64,000 nucleotides of DNA, taken from assembly GCA_034620365.1 (NCBI GenBank), contig JAQGEQ010000036.1, positions 62,001 to 126,000 on the forward strand. Reading direction: 5' to 3'. The DNA comes from Pegea sp. RAD2-039 (Eukaryota; Chordata; Thaliacea; Salpida; Salpidae). How positions within the stretch are numbered: position 1 is the first letter of the stretch; each line of letters starts with the position of its first letter. The translations under genes were made by a program, and so were the position numbers. The notes below the pieces were generated by a model. That model saw nothing but the letters and a program-made list of their open reading frames with translations. It did no database searches and was not told the DNA's origin. Below are positions 35,417 through 46,829 of this stretch, one piece after another.

Positions 35417-37539
35417 TATGTTGGGATGTTTCCAGTGTTATTATTGGTTCTTATTTTCAATTTATGTATATACTCATGCAACAAACTCTAAAATAAATCT
35501 TTTTAATATCAAACTCAACTAATATGAAGTGATTCAACTAAATACTGGAAATTCATTTGTCAATTTCTTCAACTTTGCAATTTTATCGATAAAATTCAGC
35601 AAATCTAACCTTTCAGCAAATTTTAAATTGTATATCTTAGAATTATAACTAGAGCCATTTTTTATTTAAATCAAAGTATTTTCATAAATTGGCAAAGATT
35701 GTTTATAAAATATTTATAATCAAAAAGTTTCCAATTAAAGTTGATTATTGAGATGTCATATTCATGTAGAAAGTATTTCAAAGTTTAATTTCTAACTACA
35801 ATCCTAAAATAATTCATTTTAATTATCTAAATTGTAAAAGTTAAATTAGCAGTTTAAATATAGCTGAGAACATTTGGATTCTAAATATAAGAGATAGTTT
35901 CTATTCACAAAATATTTTCTCTGATGTTTACAATCTGAAGTTTTGATTTCGTCTCTTTGATAGTAAATCAGTTTTAATGAATAATTTTGTGAAAAAGTCC
36001 TCACTGGTTTGAAGACTCCTTAAATTGTATGATAACTAATTAACTTTTTTAAGCATAAGTGAACAGTTTCTTCAACTACTTTGTTGAAGTAGATCTTAAA
36101 AGATTGATGAGAAATATAACTGAATAAGATCTTTTATAAAAATGTTGAATTGAAGTTGTAGTAAAGTTCTAAACGGTTAGATAACTCATTTTGCTGCTAA
36201 GTTTGTTTTAACAATCAACAATTCTATTAAGTGATCTCATCTTGGATTAATTAGAAAACTTCAAATATTTTTAGGAGATATCTTTAGGAAAATTAACTCT
36301 GCCTTCGGCTGTACAATTTCTAACAACTTTGATTATTATGCGCAAGATAAATAGAATAATAAATTAATCTTTGACTGGTGTCATCGAAGAGTTTTTATTG
36401 ACTAATGTCATTAATCTAACTAGTTATTGACTGATTCTTTATTCTGTTTTGAATTAAATCAACTTTGCTACATTCCAACATTATACAGTTTTGGGTCACA
36501 TTTCATTAAAAAGTAAAAATTAGATCAGTTTTTGCAAACAAGATTTATTTATTTGAATGACATTTAAACCTTATGATTAAAGTTGATATGTTGTGCTACC
36601 TTATATATTTTCCTATTGCTGTTAGGAGCAACCCAAGCAGATCGCCCTGAATGGCGCTCTCTACTCCGCAGATAAATCAAGAATAGAGAGGAAATTTAGC
36701 TTTAAACAATAATTTGATCAATCAACTAACTTTTGACTAATTCTTTTGGTTTGTTTGATCAAACAAAATTGATATGGTGATGCTTAGAGATTTTGAAATT
36801 TATAATCGAAACATATTCAGGTTTGATGCTCTGATGTTTTGCAATCGTCAAATAATATTTTGATAACATTTTATCAATCAAAATATAGTATCTTCATTTA
36901 GTAAATTCTTGTAGTTAATCAGAAGTTTCAGTTTTAGTGGTTAGTAGTTATCATTATTGAGATATCTTTAATTTAGGTTTAATTGCAGTGTTTCGGTTTA
37001 TAGTAATTGCTTTTATTGATTTACAATTTTATAAAAAAATGTAAAATTTAGCTACAAAACTTTTCATCGTCATTAGCATGCCAATAGGGCCACAAAAAAC
37101 TGGTCTTCAACCACAGGAGCTGATTTAAAATCAAATAGAGACTAACGATTCTATTAAGCCTTTCAAACATCAATTAAGCTTAAATATATATTTGTATTAG
37201 GAAGTAATTATTGGGCTTACGAGTCTTCCACTTATGTTAGTATATCACGATGATTAAGATTTAATTGTATTTAAAATTAACATTGAAATAGAATCAACAC
37301 AATTTGAAGTCATTAGAAAGTACTACTTCCTAATAAATATTGTAGTTTTCTCAATTTTGTTAAATAGCAGCTTCTGGGAAAATAATAAATGATTTAAATG
37401 AATAATAAGGCTTTACAAAATATCTAGAGACCTCATCAGATTAAATCTGAGTTGCTGTCATCAAGGTTCAAACTAATTTTAAGATATTTTGAGACTAGTT
37501 AAAATACGGAATAAAATTGTTCTGCTGTTTTATAGTTTA

Positions 37540-40500
37540 TTTATAACTATAAATGCAACGGAAGGTTCCTATAGAGAGCATCTCCCGCTAACACTCGTTC
37601 TCACAAATAACATCTATTAAGTTAGAACTATAGAAAGTAAAAGATGTAACACATGGCATTTCAGTAATCCTCAAAGCATATATCTGTGAACTTATATAGA
37701 GTTATAGTAATATAAAAAAAGAAAGAACAATTCACAGTTTAAAAATGGCAATATTGTAACAGTTCAACTTCTGCTTGAACATTGCGAGTCATTTTGGCAT
37801 GACAGTGTCTGATGGCAGCTGGTACCAAGTAGTAATTGTGCAGTATGAGAAGAAATTCAATCTGACTATTATTACCAGGTGATATGAGCTTATTAAGTGT
37901 GTCGTCTGAGTTAATATAGCCTGAGGTAAGAACTAATGGAAAAGCAATCATCAAACTAAAGGTCAATTAAACTGTGGATAATTTTAAAAATAATAATTAA
38001 GTCGTATTTAGTTGGTCGAATTTCCAAAGTATCTAGAGTGAAGAAGCTGAGATGATGTTTATAACGATCGCATTTCATATTAAGTTTTCTGCATACCAAT
38101 CTTGTAAATGTTGCCTGAACAGATTCGACTTTTTTAATGTGAACAACTTAATATGGCATCCATGTACTAACAATGTATTTAAAAATCGAACGTAGGTACA
38201 ATTTGAAAAGATTGATTAAAAAGTATGGATCCGCTGAATTAAACGTAATTAGAGAAAGGTGGACAAGGTTGATTGATTTTTCAAAAATTTTGGAAACATA
38301 ATTGCGACATTTAAAGTCAGATGATGGAGTAACACCAAGGCTTAGGACCGAAGATATTCGTTTAATAATAAATCCATTAATGGAGTAATGGTTCAAGAAA
38401 TTTGCAACTGGTTTACGAGAAAAAGTTATAAGTTCAGACTTTATGGGCTGGATTCTAAGCTGCCAGTTCATAGACCAGTTTTCTACAGCATGTAAAGCAA
38501 TTTGAACTTGTGAATGATAACAAGATATTAGTTTGCTGCCATCTGCATACACAAACACACCGACATCATCTACTGCTACCAATCTTCTGATGATGTCTTT
38601 AATGAAAATTTAAAACAGATGGGGATCCAGAACGGAGCCCTGAGGACAAAAACACCACTGGTGACTTGACTAGGAGTAGATAAAGATCTTTCACCACAAG
38701 TTTGTTGGATTCTATCTGATAAGTAATCTTCAATCCACTTTGAGATAAAGCTGCTGCTTTTAAAAGTTTGTTATACAGTAATGAGGTTGTTGTGTCGGAC
38801 AGAGTCAAACGCTTTAGCGAAATCGAGATACATGATGTCACAAGGAGTATTACTTTCATAATGGGCTGTAAGCTCATTATTAAAAGTGAGATATTGAGTC
38901 AGGGAAGATCTCCGTTTCACAAAACGATGATTGACATCAGATATAAAATGACTGGCTATATGGCTGTGAATGATTTGTTCTTGAGTTCTGCAGATAACTG
39001 TAGTCAGTGAAACTGGTCGGTAGTTTATTGCAATGTTTCTGGGACTTGTTTTATGAATAGGAAAAATGATAGCTTTCTTCCAAATTTGTGGAAGTCTTCC
39101 TTGCTTCAGAGTGATGTTAAAGAGTAACAATGAAGGTAGTGATAACAAGGAAGTAATTTTTCTAAAAAGAAACCAATAGAGTTCATTAGGGATGTTGGAA
39201 ACTGATGATTTTAAAGATGAAATAGTCCTAGATACTATATCGACCGTTATGTCAAGATTTATCATCTTGTAGATAGACATTTGTAGGAATGTTGGAGTAC
39301 GAAACATATGGAGTATCGTAATTATCGGTTATAAAAACTTTATTAAATTGATTGTTTAGCAATTTAGCTTTATTCTCTGGTTCCATCACAAGCTGGTTGC
39401 TGTTATCAACTAATAGAGCAAATGTAGTTTTATGTTGAATCTATAAGAAAGTATAAGTTTCTCAATTGATTCTTTAACGATGTTAGTAAACCTTGAGAAA
39501 ATAGTATTGATGTCTTTGGAAGAGATGAAAACAGAAATCCAGTCAACACCTGATAGAAACTTGTCTATATAATTATAATTTCCACAATACAAGTTCCCTT
39601 TGCTTGAAGTTTTAACGTTCTTGGAAAAAGTTAGATGAAACTTGAATTCAATCATGTTGTGATTGCATATCGGAGCAAAGGGTTGTCTTTGATCAACGTA
39701 GATAATGTTCTAAGGTGTTGATGTAATAAGAAGCTCAAAAATATTACCACTAACTTGGGTAGGAAAAGTGACCACCTGAGATAGATTATTGCCATCGATA
39801 AAGCCTACAAAGGCATAAGTTAGATTGGCTAAATTAATATTATCGTTTTCCAAGTTAAACGATTTTCCCATAAATGCTAGATTCGGGTTATTCCGATCAA
39901 TTTTACTATAATCAAAACCCCCAATAATTATGTAACTCAGGACACACAACACTCTTCATAACCTTCAATAAGGCCTTAACAGTAGATTATCTCATCAGTA
40001 GATTTAGATGGTGGTGGGTAGGTACAAATAAAAGAAGAAAATTTGATCGTTGAGTAATGAAAATCGAAAGCGATAATCTCAATCCTGCACAATGGCATCG
40101 ATCTGAATTCTGAAGGTCTTGGGTGCAAGCGATTATTTGTAAATTACTCAAACACTGTCCCTTTATCATACATTCTGTTACAACGTAAAGCACAAAAAAC
40201 TTTATCGTAAACCAGAAAAGAATCAGGATGCAACGGTTTTAACCAAGTTTCTGTAAAAAAAAAACCACATGTAAAATCTTGGGAATGCAAAAGAGCTTTT
40301 AATTGGAAAATTGCGTTAATAATCGACCGCACGTTGAAGAACATACCTAATGTAATAGAAAGATTGTCTTTTTGACGCTGTTGAGATTTGATGATAGGCC
40401 TCTGTAGATTGATATATTTCGCTGAAAGGATGGTATTCATAATTGTGTGCAAAGAGAGCTTGATAAAAGAAGATGTGGGTCCAGTGGTTATTTGACACTT

Positions 40501-40550
40501 CGGTTTTTTGAAAGTTAGTTGATTTGTTTTGTAAACATAACCGATCAGAA
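37540..40550 (-). mobile_element. CR1/Jockey-type LINE, nearly complete ORF2
   Basis: Minus-strand copy with the 3' tail at 37540 and the end of ORF1 near 40550. Order along the element: endonuclease start with TETWLKP (~40230), the DYSKIDRNNP block (~39895), linker (39410-39655), RT with INYRPVSL (~39030), MYLDFAKAFDSVRHN (~38800), a diverged GVxQGS block (~38630), the catalytic box written YADG rather than YADD (38534-38550), then the C-terminal region to ~37740 and the 3' UTR. Several stops and frameshifts break ORF2, so it is not active. The same YADG is present in the copy at 62486-64000. Confidence 0.9.
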
Positions 40551-40926
40551 TTAATAAGCTGTAAGAATCTTAACTATAATACATAGCAAGTGACAAATAA
40601 CGAACAGATTTCGATTTTATCTCAGCTGCACATTTATTAGTAGAAAATAAAACAGCATATGATATTTACCACCAAAATATTCTTATCCTAACAAAAAAAT
40701 TATACTAGTCCAAGAAAACTTATGAGGTCACAAATACAAATTAAGAACTCAATTAAATCATTAGATGGAAAAATAATTATAAGATAAACTATTCTTCTAT
40801 AACAAAGAATACAAAACACAAACAATTTCAGAGTTCTATATCCAGCGTGGACTTGTTTAACAGCACAATAAAATCATTGTTTTAAACCACTTTTGTTACT
40901 AGCAAAATACGTAAAAATAAAATCAC
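40551..40926. other. Short spacer, no feature seen
   Basis: AT-rich sequence between the LINE 5' end and the right inverted arm. Nothing recognised. Confidence 0.4.
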
Positions 40927-42927
40927 TTTTGCAGCTTAAAGTTTATTACTCGGTAAAAAGAATATTAAAAGTTTCTCATAGTTAAAAAGGGCTAATTTAA
41001 GATTGAGTCCATCAAATTATTCTAATAATAAATGTTTCAACATTTTAAATAATTTAATTTCATTCTTTTATGTGATTGACCAAATTCGGCCTTACTTGAT
41101 ACCAAGTGGTTTGTTGACATTTTGATGTGAAGTTGTTAAAGCCTTTAGCACATGTTTAGAATGGTTTATATTATTGAATGATTTGGTTATTTAATATATA
41201 TTGTAACTTGATTTAAATTGTATTTTTTATTTGTTTACTTAATTTCAATGTTATTATTGTCATTTGTCTTATTGTGTTAAAGAAAATATTGTTGATTAAG
41301 TTTTTTTATATAATTAAGAAAAATTGTTTTTATATTTAAAAAAGGAAATTATTTTAGCTAAAAAATGCAAGTTTTACTAATTACAAATCATAGATTTAAG
41401 CTATTCAACTCCTTAGCCATTAAATTCTGTTTAAGTATTATTATGTATATAATATATTTATCCTAATGTTTACTTTTCTGGAATTATAAGAAATAAAGTA
41501 TAAAAAAATCATTAATTATCAAAAACCTCTAATATTTATTATTGAATATTGAATTGAAATATGTTTAAAAAGATAATTTTTATATTTATTCTTCAACTAG
41601 TTAATAAAGTTTTCTAGTTATATGATTTTAATATAATAAATATAAAAAAGTAGTATAATATTGTGATGACTATAATTTTATTGTTATTGTTTTATATAGT
41701 TTTTAAAAAATAATGTAATTTAGTTTTGTTTTTGTCTAGAAGTTTAATTATAAGTTAAAAGTTCTTTAATTTTATATTTATTACTTATCTATTGATATTT
41801 TTATTACAATTGTTTACATATAAATCTAACCAGTAGATGGTAAATTATCCATTATGACAATATCTTTCATTATGAATGTATCTATGTCCTATGTATGAGC
41901 TTGCCTAACTTTTAAAAACTTTAGTCATAGACAAGGAAAGATATTTTGTATTTTATTTAAACCTTATATAAATAATCAGTTATTTAAGTAAGTTATTCTT
42001 GTTATAAAAAAGAAATAAATAAAAGAAATACTTTCATATATAAATGAAAGTGGTCAGTTTATTAGGTCTTTAAAACCAATTTCATTAACAAATAGTTATT
42101 TAGCATTTTGTACAATTTATCATTTATTACAATACTCAAAAAGTTTGTCAACTTACCCTTACCTCTACTCAATTCAATGTGTATCTACTTGGATATCTAG
42201 GTGACTTTGTCTGAGTTAAGAATCAAAATGATGGTTGTGTCTTCTTTCTAAGAATATATATAAAATTATCTTTGTTTATTTTCTAGCTAAGGATATCTTA
42301 TCTTTATTAGTGTAATCTAGAAACTCAATGTTTTAAAATAATTAAATTTTTAATACAACAAGCTTGAAGATAGTTACTTGATTGAAATTATATATTTTCT
42401 CAATAATTCTCTAATTATTTGTCATTACAGTTTATAAGATAAAGTAAACTTATTCCATTGATTTCTTTACAAGACTATTAATAAAAACAACAGTTTCAAG
42501 GCAGTTAAGAACTTACCTGGTAGTAGATCTATAAATATACAAAGAAGGATGCCACGTCAAAAAAATGCTGATGAAAAGTTGTAGCTTAAGTTAGATTTCA
42601 AATAGTTATCAGTTTTATATAATTGCTTTCAATCTCTTTGACAATGTATGTCAGAAAACTTTGTATAAATGATAGACAACTCAATATCAAATAAGAATTT
42701 AATTGACAGATTTATTTTAGTCCTTGATTTACAGTTATGAAACATTGGTCTTATATTCTAAACTTTCATTTGATCTGTACAATTAATTAATATAATAGTT
42801 AGTTTGTTTTCTATGTACAAGGATTTTAATCAATTAAACAAGATTTTTGGATTTGATTTTGGAAATAATTTCATAACTTCTTAGATTGATAACATTACAA
42901 ATTAACTGAATACTTGAATTTAAGCAG

Positions 42928-43335
42928 CAAGAAAAATAAACTAATTAATAAAATTACAAGATATCTACAACAAAGCGAATTTGAAGAAAGAAAGATTGAA
43001 ATGAAAAATGATATGAGTATGAACCTGATATAATCAAATTAATGACAAAGTCATGTGATTACAAGTTAGTAAAACATTGATGAGTGCAATAATTTTAGTT
43101 GTAGCATACAAAACTTTGCTTATTTTGTAAATATCAATTAGCATTTAATAGTTATGAGTTATTTCAATTTATGTTTATCTGATTTGTTCAATTTCTTATT
43201 TTAATTAAATAAATTTCAATGATTTCAGTGAAGTTTTGTGGATTTGGAAAAGTTGGCGAGATGAAAGGGGTCCTAAAATAAGAAACGACTGGTTGTGTGA
43301 CGAAGAAATCAAGAAACAAGACTCACGTTTGGATG
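42928..43335 (+). pseudogene. ACE exons 4-5 with intron, fossil
   Basis: Aligns with ACE 12712-13120 across exon 4, the whole intron 4 and exon 5; the intron is about as similar as the exons. Exon 5 is nearly unchanged ([20 protein letters not shown], then [14 protein letters not shown]), while exon 4 has stops. Retention of the intron shows a DNA-level duplication and not a retrocopy. Confidence 0.92.
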
Positions 43336-43427
43336 GTTTGTTCAACTAACTTGTTACAAATTGCTATTAATTCAAGTTGTGTGGCTTTTGAAAATCATCT
43401 CTAAAATGATTATTACAATTTGCTCAG

Positions 43428-43605
43428 GGTGAAGTAATCTTGAAGAAGAATGAAGATATTTTATGATACAAATAATATATCTGAAGAAATGTGACTTGAA
43501 TGTAGGTTTTGTAACTTCAAATTCATGCCTATATCTGATACTATCTTCTTCACATTTTTGGAGATAGAGTCAAATTAAATGGATCACTTTCCACTCACCT
43601 GTTAG
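43428..43605 (+). pseudogene. ACE exon 6 fossil (right arm)
   Basis: Follows the exon 4-5 fossil and matches ACE exon 6 and its donor site (TTAGGTAATTGTTG), with frame-breaking changes. Sequence after it jumps within about 260 bases to exon 14, so exons 7-13, which contain the zinc site, are gone. Confidence 0.75.
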
Positions 43606-43864
43606 GTAATTGTTGGATTTTCTATCAAAACGTATCATCGAATTTAAAAACATTTTGTAAAAGACTTTTTCTTTCAATTCACTTTTGATATAACTCAAAT
43701 GAGGTTTCAAACATTAAAAACATTTTAAATATATTGAAAATTAATTTTGTTTATTACAAACAAAACTAACTGGTTTATTAATTTCAGTATTTGCATTTCC
43801 AAACTTTTATTTCATTCGGAACTTTTACTTTTAGAAGATCAGTTGTCAACAATCATCAACTCAA

Positions 43865-43975
43865 TAGAGATGTCTTATGTGAGATGACTGGAACTTGTGA
43901 TGTTTCTACTATCCATTCAAACAATGTTTCAAACTGAGACATCATTGGTTAGTTGAAGAGAACAGCTGATTTGGA
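43865..43975 (+). pseudogene. ACE exon 14 fossil (right arm)
   Basis: Very close to ACE 16398-16505 at its start (GATGTCTTATGTGAGATGAC then TGGAACTTGTGATGTTTCTA) and again at TTGGTTAGTTGAAGAGAAC. The middle and reading frame are damaged. Confidence 0.85.
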
Positions 43976-44640
43976 AAAAAGATTTGTTGATAATTTGTAG
44001 GAATACTCTTACAGTTATTATTGTTTTTACATCTACTATTTCAATTTGTACTCGAGTTTTATTCGTAAAAGAAACCAACTCTTAAATATATTTTTGTTCT
44101 TAAATTCAAATGATTTGGAGTAATTCAACTGACTGCTAACTTTTCTATTAGGCAATTCAGACTGAAATTACTTCAACTTTCCAATCTTATAAGTATAATC
44201 TAATAACTGTATAAATAAATAAATAGTTTTATAATGTTTTATTGCAAATACAACAAACAATTTTTATATAAATCAAATTGCTAGCAAAAGAATTAGAAAT
44301 TTTCATTTACAAAATTGCTTTTAATAAATGAAATTTGAAGTCAAAATATGAAATGTCGCATTATAGAATATGCATTTATAGAAAGATTATTTCCTAGCAT
44401 AGTTTGAAAAATTCTTCCAAATGAATTAATTTTAGCTTTGCAAATTGTTAACGATGAATTAGCAGCACAATTAAGTTGCTGCTTATCTAACTTCAAGAGC
44501 TGGTATCTATAAAAGTAATATTTTCTTTATAAAGAAAATATTATCAATAATATTTTTAAGAAAAGTTTACTGCTAGGATTCGAAATTGTTAAACTATCAA
44601 GATAACTTCTCTGACTGAAATTTAAATGAATGAAAAATCG

Positions 44641-45549
44641 TTTTGAAATTCAAGTAAATTTTTTTAAAGACGTTGTTTCAAAGAAATAAAACGTCAGCTA
44701 AATTGTGTTGAGTATACTCACATAAGAAACCTCTAAAACTCAATCTCTGCATGATAGAGTTTATTAGTTGTAATAAGTAAGAATGTCTAGGAAGAAGATC
44801 TATGAATGAAGTTAGCATTATATTTGAAACTATTTAATAAAATGGCATTTTCTGCTACTAAGTTTGTATAAGCAACTAACAACTCTCGCTGTAGATCTCA
44901 CATGAATTTAGATAGAATATTTGAAACTATTTCTAAAAGCAATTGCTCTAAAAATGGCTTATTTGCTATCGACACCATACTTCATAGCAACTTTTGACTG
45001 TAATGCACAAGATTAATTTGTAGGATAAGATTTCTTCCGACTGGTGCCATTAATAAGTATTATAGATAAAAGCCTACATTGATCTGACTAGCTTTAAAAT
45101 GTTTTTATTCATTATGAAATTTAAATCAGTTTTGTCGGTATTTTGAATATAATTTTTTTATGCACCCTAACTTAAAAGTAATTTTTTTTTGTAGTTTTAA
45201 ACTCATAAGAAAGTCTTTAAATGTTTATACAACTAAATTTAGAGAGAATGAAACTTATAAATTCAAAAATGACATTCATGCTCATATTTCTTTATGAGCT
45301 CTATGCTTACTGCTAAAATTGTTATGTAAGTTTATAATACTTAACATATATCTAAAAGTAGTATCAGTTTCTACAACTAATCAATTATATCGCTAAAACC
45401 TTTCACCAATTTAATTTGAACATTTTTGGATAAATCTAAATGAAATTATGACAAAAATAAATTTGTGCAAAAATATACTCTGACACGAAATCTTAAAAAA
45501 ACTAAATTATAGATAAATTTAGTAGCATGTTTCTGCAAAGTGAATATTT
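44641..45549. other. AT-rich spacer with weak similarity to B blocks
   Basis: No gene. The part from about 44980 to 45150 resembles 36330-36470 in block B1 (ACTGGTGCC, TTTTTATT-type landmarks), i.e. ACE-derived flank. The rest has no recognised feature. Confidence 0.4.
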
Positions 45550-46815
45550 ACATTACAAAAATGCTAATATCAAATAATGTTATTAAACTTATTAATCAAC
45601 AACTTTATCTTACAGTGGATTAAAGATTACTTATCAGGTAGAACACAACAAATTCCTGTAGAAAGACCTTTATCTACTCCTAGTCAAGTCATCAGTGGTG
45701 TTTCTCAGGGTTCCGTTCTGGGTCCCCATTGTCTTTTTACTTTTCATTGAAGACCTCATCACAAGACTAGTAGCAGTAAATGATGTTAGTGTATTTGTGT
45801 ATGCAGATGATATCAAACTATAATTTTTTAATCCTTCAATACTTCAAACTGCACTACACACTATAGAAAATTGGTCTAAGTAAAATTGGCAGCTTAGAAT
45901 CCAGCCCGTAAACTGGCGACAGATTGTTGAACTATTACTCCATCAATAAAATGAGTATTCGACAAGTATCTTAGATCGTAGACTTTGGTATTACCCTATA
46001 ATCTGAATTTAAATGGCACAGTTATGTTTCCAAAATCTTTGGAAAATCAAGCAACCTTCTCTACCTTGTTGTAAAGACCTTTAATTCTAAGGTTCCATAC
46101 TTTTTTATCAATCTTTTCAAATTGTACGTACGTTTAATTCTTGAATACAATGTTAGTGCATGGATGCCATATCAAGTTAGTGATATCAAAAAAATCCAGT
46201 CTGTTCAGGTTACATTTACGAGATTAGTAAGCAGGAAATTTAATCTTAAATACAATAGTTATAAACATCGTCTCAGCTTCTTCAACATAAATACTTTAAA
46301 AGCTCGACGAGTTAAATACGATTTAATTATTATTTTTAAAATTATGAAATATTTAATTGACCTTCAGTTTGATGACTTTGTTTCCATTAGTCCTTCCCTC
46401 AAGTTATACCAACTCAGACTACACACATTACATCTTATTAGACCATATCACCGTGTACATTAATCAGATTGAATTTTTTCTCATACTGCACAATTAGTAC
46501 ATGGAAACAGCTGCCATCAGATAATTTTATGTCAGAATCACTCGCTATGCTCAAGCAGAAGTTGAACCGTTATACTATTGCCAACATTGCCATTTCTAAA
46601 ACTTGAATTATCTATTTTCTAAATATTATTATCATTCTATGTAATGCTTTAATGACTTCTGAAATGCCATGTGTTACATCTTTTTCTTCCTGTATTTCTA
46701 AATTAAAAGATGTTAGTTTTGAGAATGTGTTTTAGCGAGAAGGGCTTGCTTCAGGTACCCTCCTTTGCATTTATTGTAATAAATAAATAAATAAATAAAT
46801 CAATAGATAAATAAA
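45550..46815 (+). mobile_element. CR1/Jockey-type LINE, 5'-truncated
   Basis: Begins inside RT (WIKDYLSGRTQQ near 45620), has GVSQGSVLGP near 45700 and an intact YADD box at 45800-45811, then the C-terminal region (SDIKKIQSVQ, about 46180) open to ~46460, and the 3' UTR with its hairpin at 46734-46750 and an ATAA-repeat tail. Frameshifts and stops break it upstream of 46.1 kb. Its 3' part from 46093 is included in the tandem duplication. Confidence 0.9.
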
Positions 46816-46829
46816 AATTTCACTTACGA

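Larger units (their letters stand above)
32886..37400 (+). repeat. Duplicated block B, copy 1
   Basis: First of three copies of a ~4.5-4.7 kb block (others 49684-54379 and 57971-62485). In order: a candidate 133-base exon, an open frame on the minus strand, a TTA microsatellite, a tRNA-like segment, a less AT-rich stretch to ~34.8 kb, an ACE exon 14 fossil, and sequence from the ACE 3' flank. It lacks about 300 bases present in the other copies (50440-50745). The part from 34.8 to 36.4 kb is a distant relative of the right inverted-repeat arm (42.7-45.1 kb). It forms the spacer between the two inverted arms together with a minus-strand LINE. Confidence 0.9.
40927..44640 (-). repeat. Right arm of large imperfect inverted repeat
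   Basis: Mirror image of 29940-32862. It holds plus-strand ACE fossils of exons 4, 5, 6 and 14 in the original order. About 0.8 kb (roughly 42560-43400) has no partner in the left arm. Its inner part (41.1 kb onward) is also distantly related to the start of block A (46.95 kb onward), and its outer part to block B, so all of these derive from one ancestral sequence. Confidence 0.85.

Noticed and set aside
46785-46815. ATAA tandem repeat taken as an independent microsatellite
   Set aside because: It is the 3' tail of the LINE and appears at the same place in other copies.
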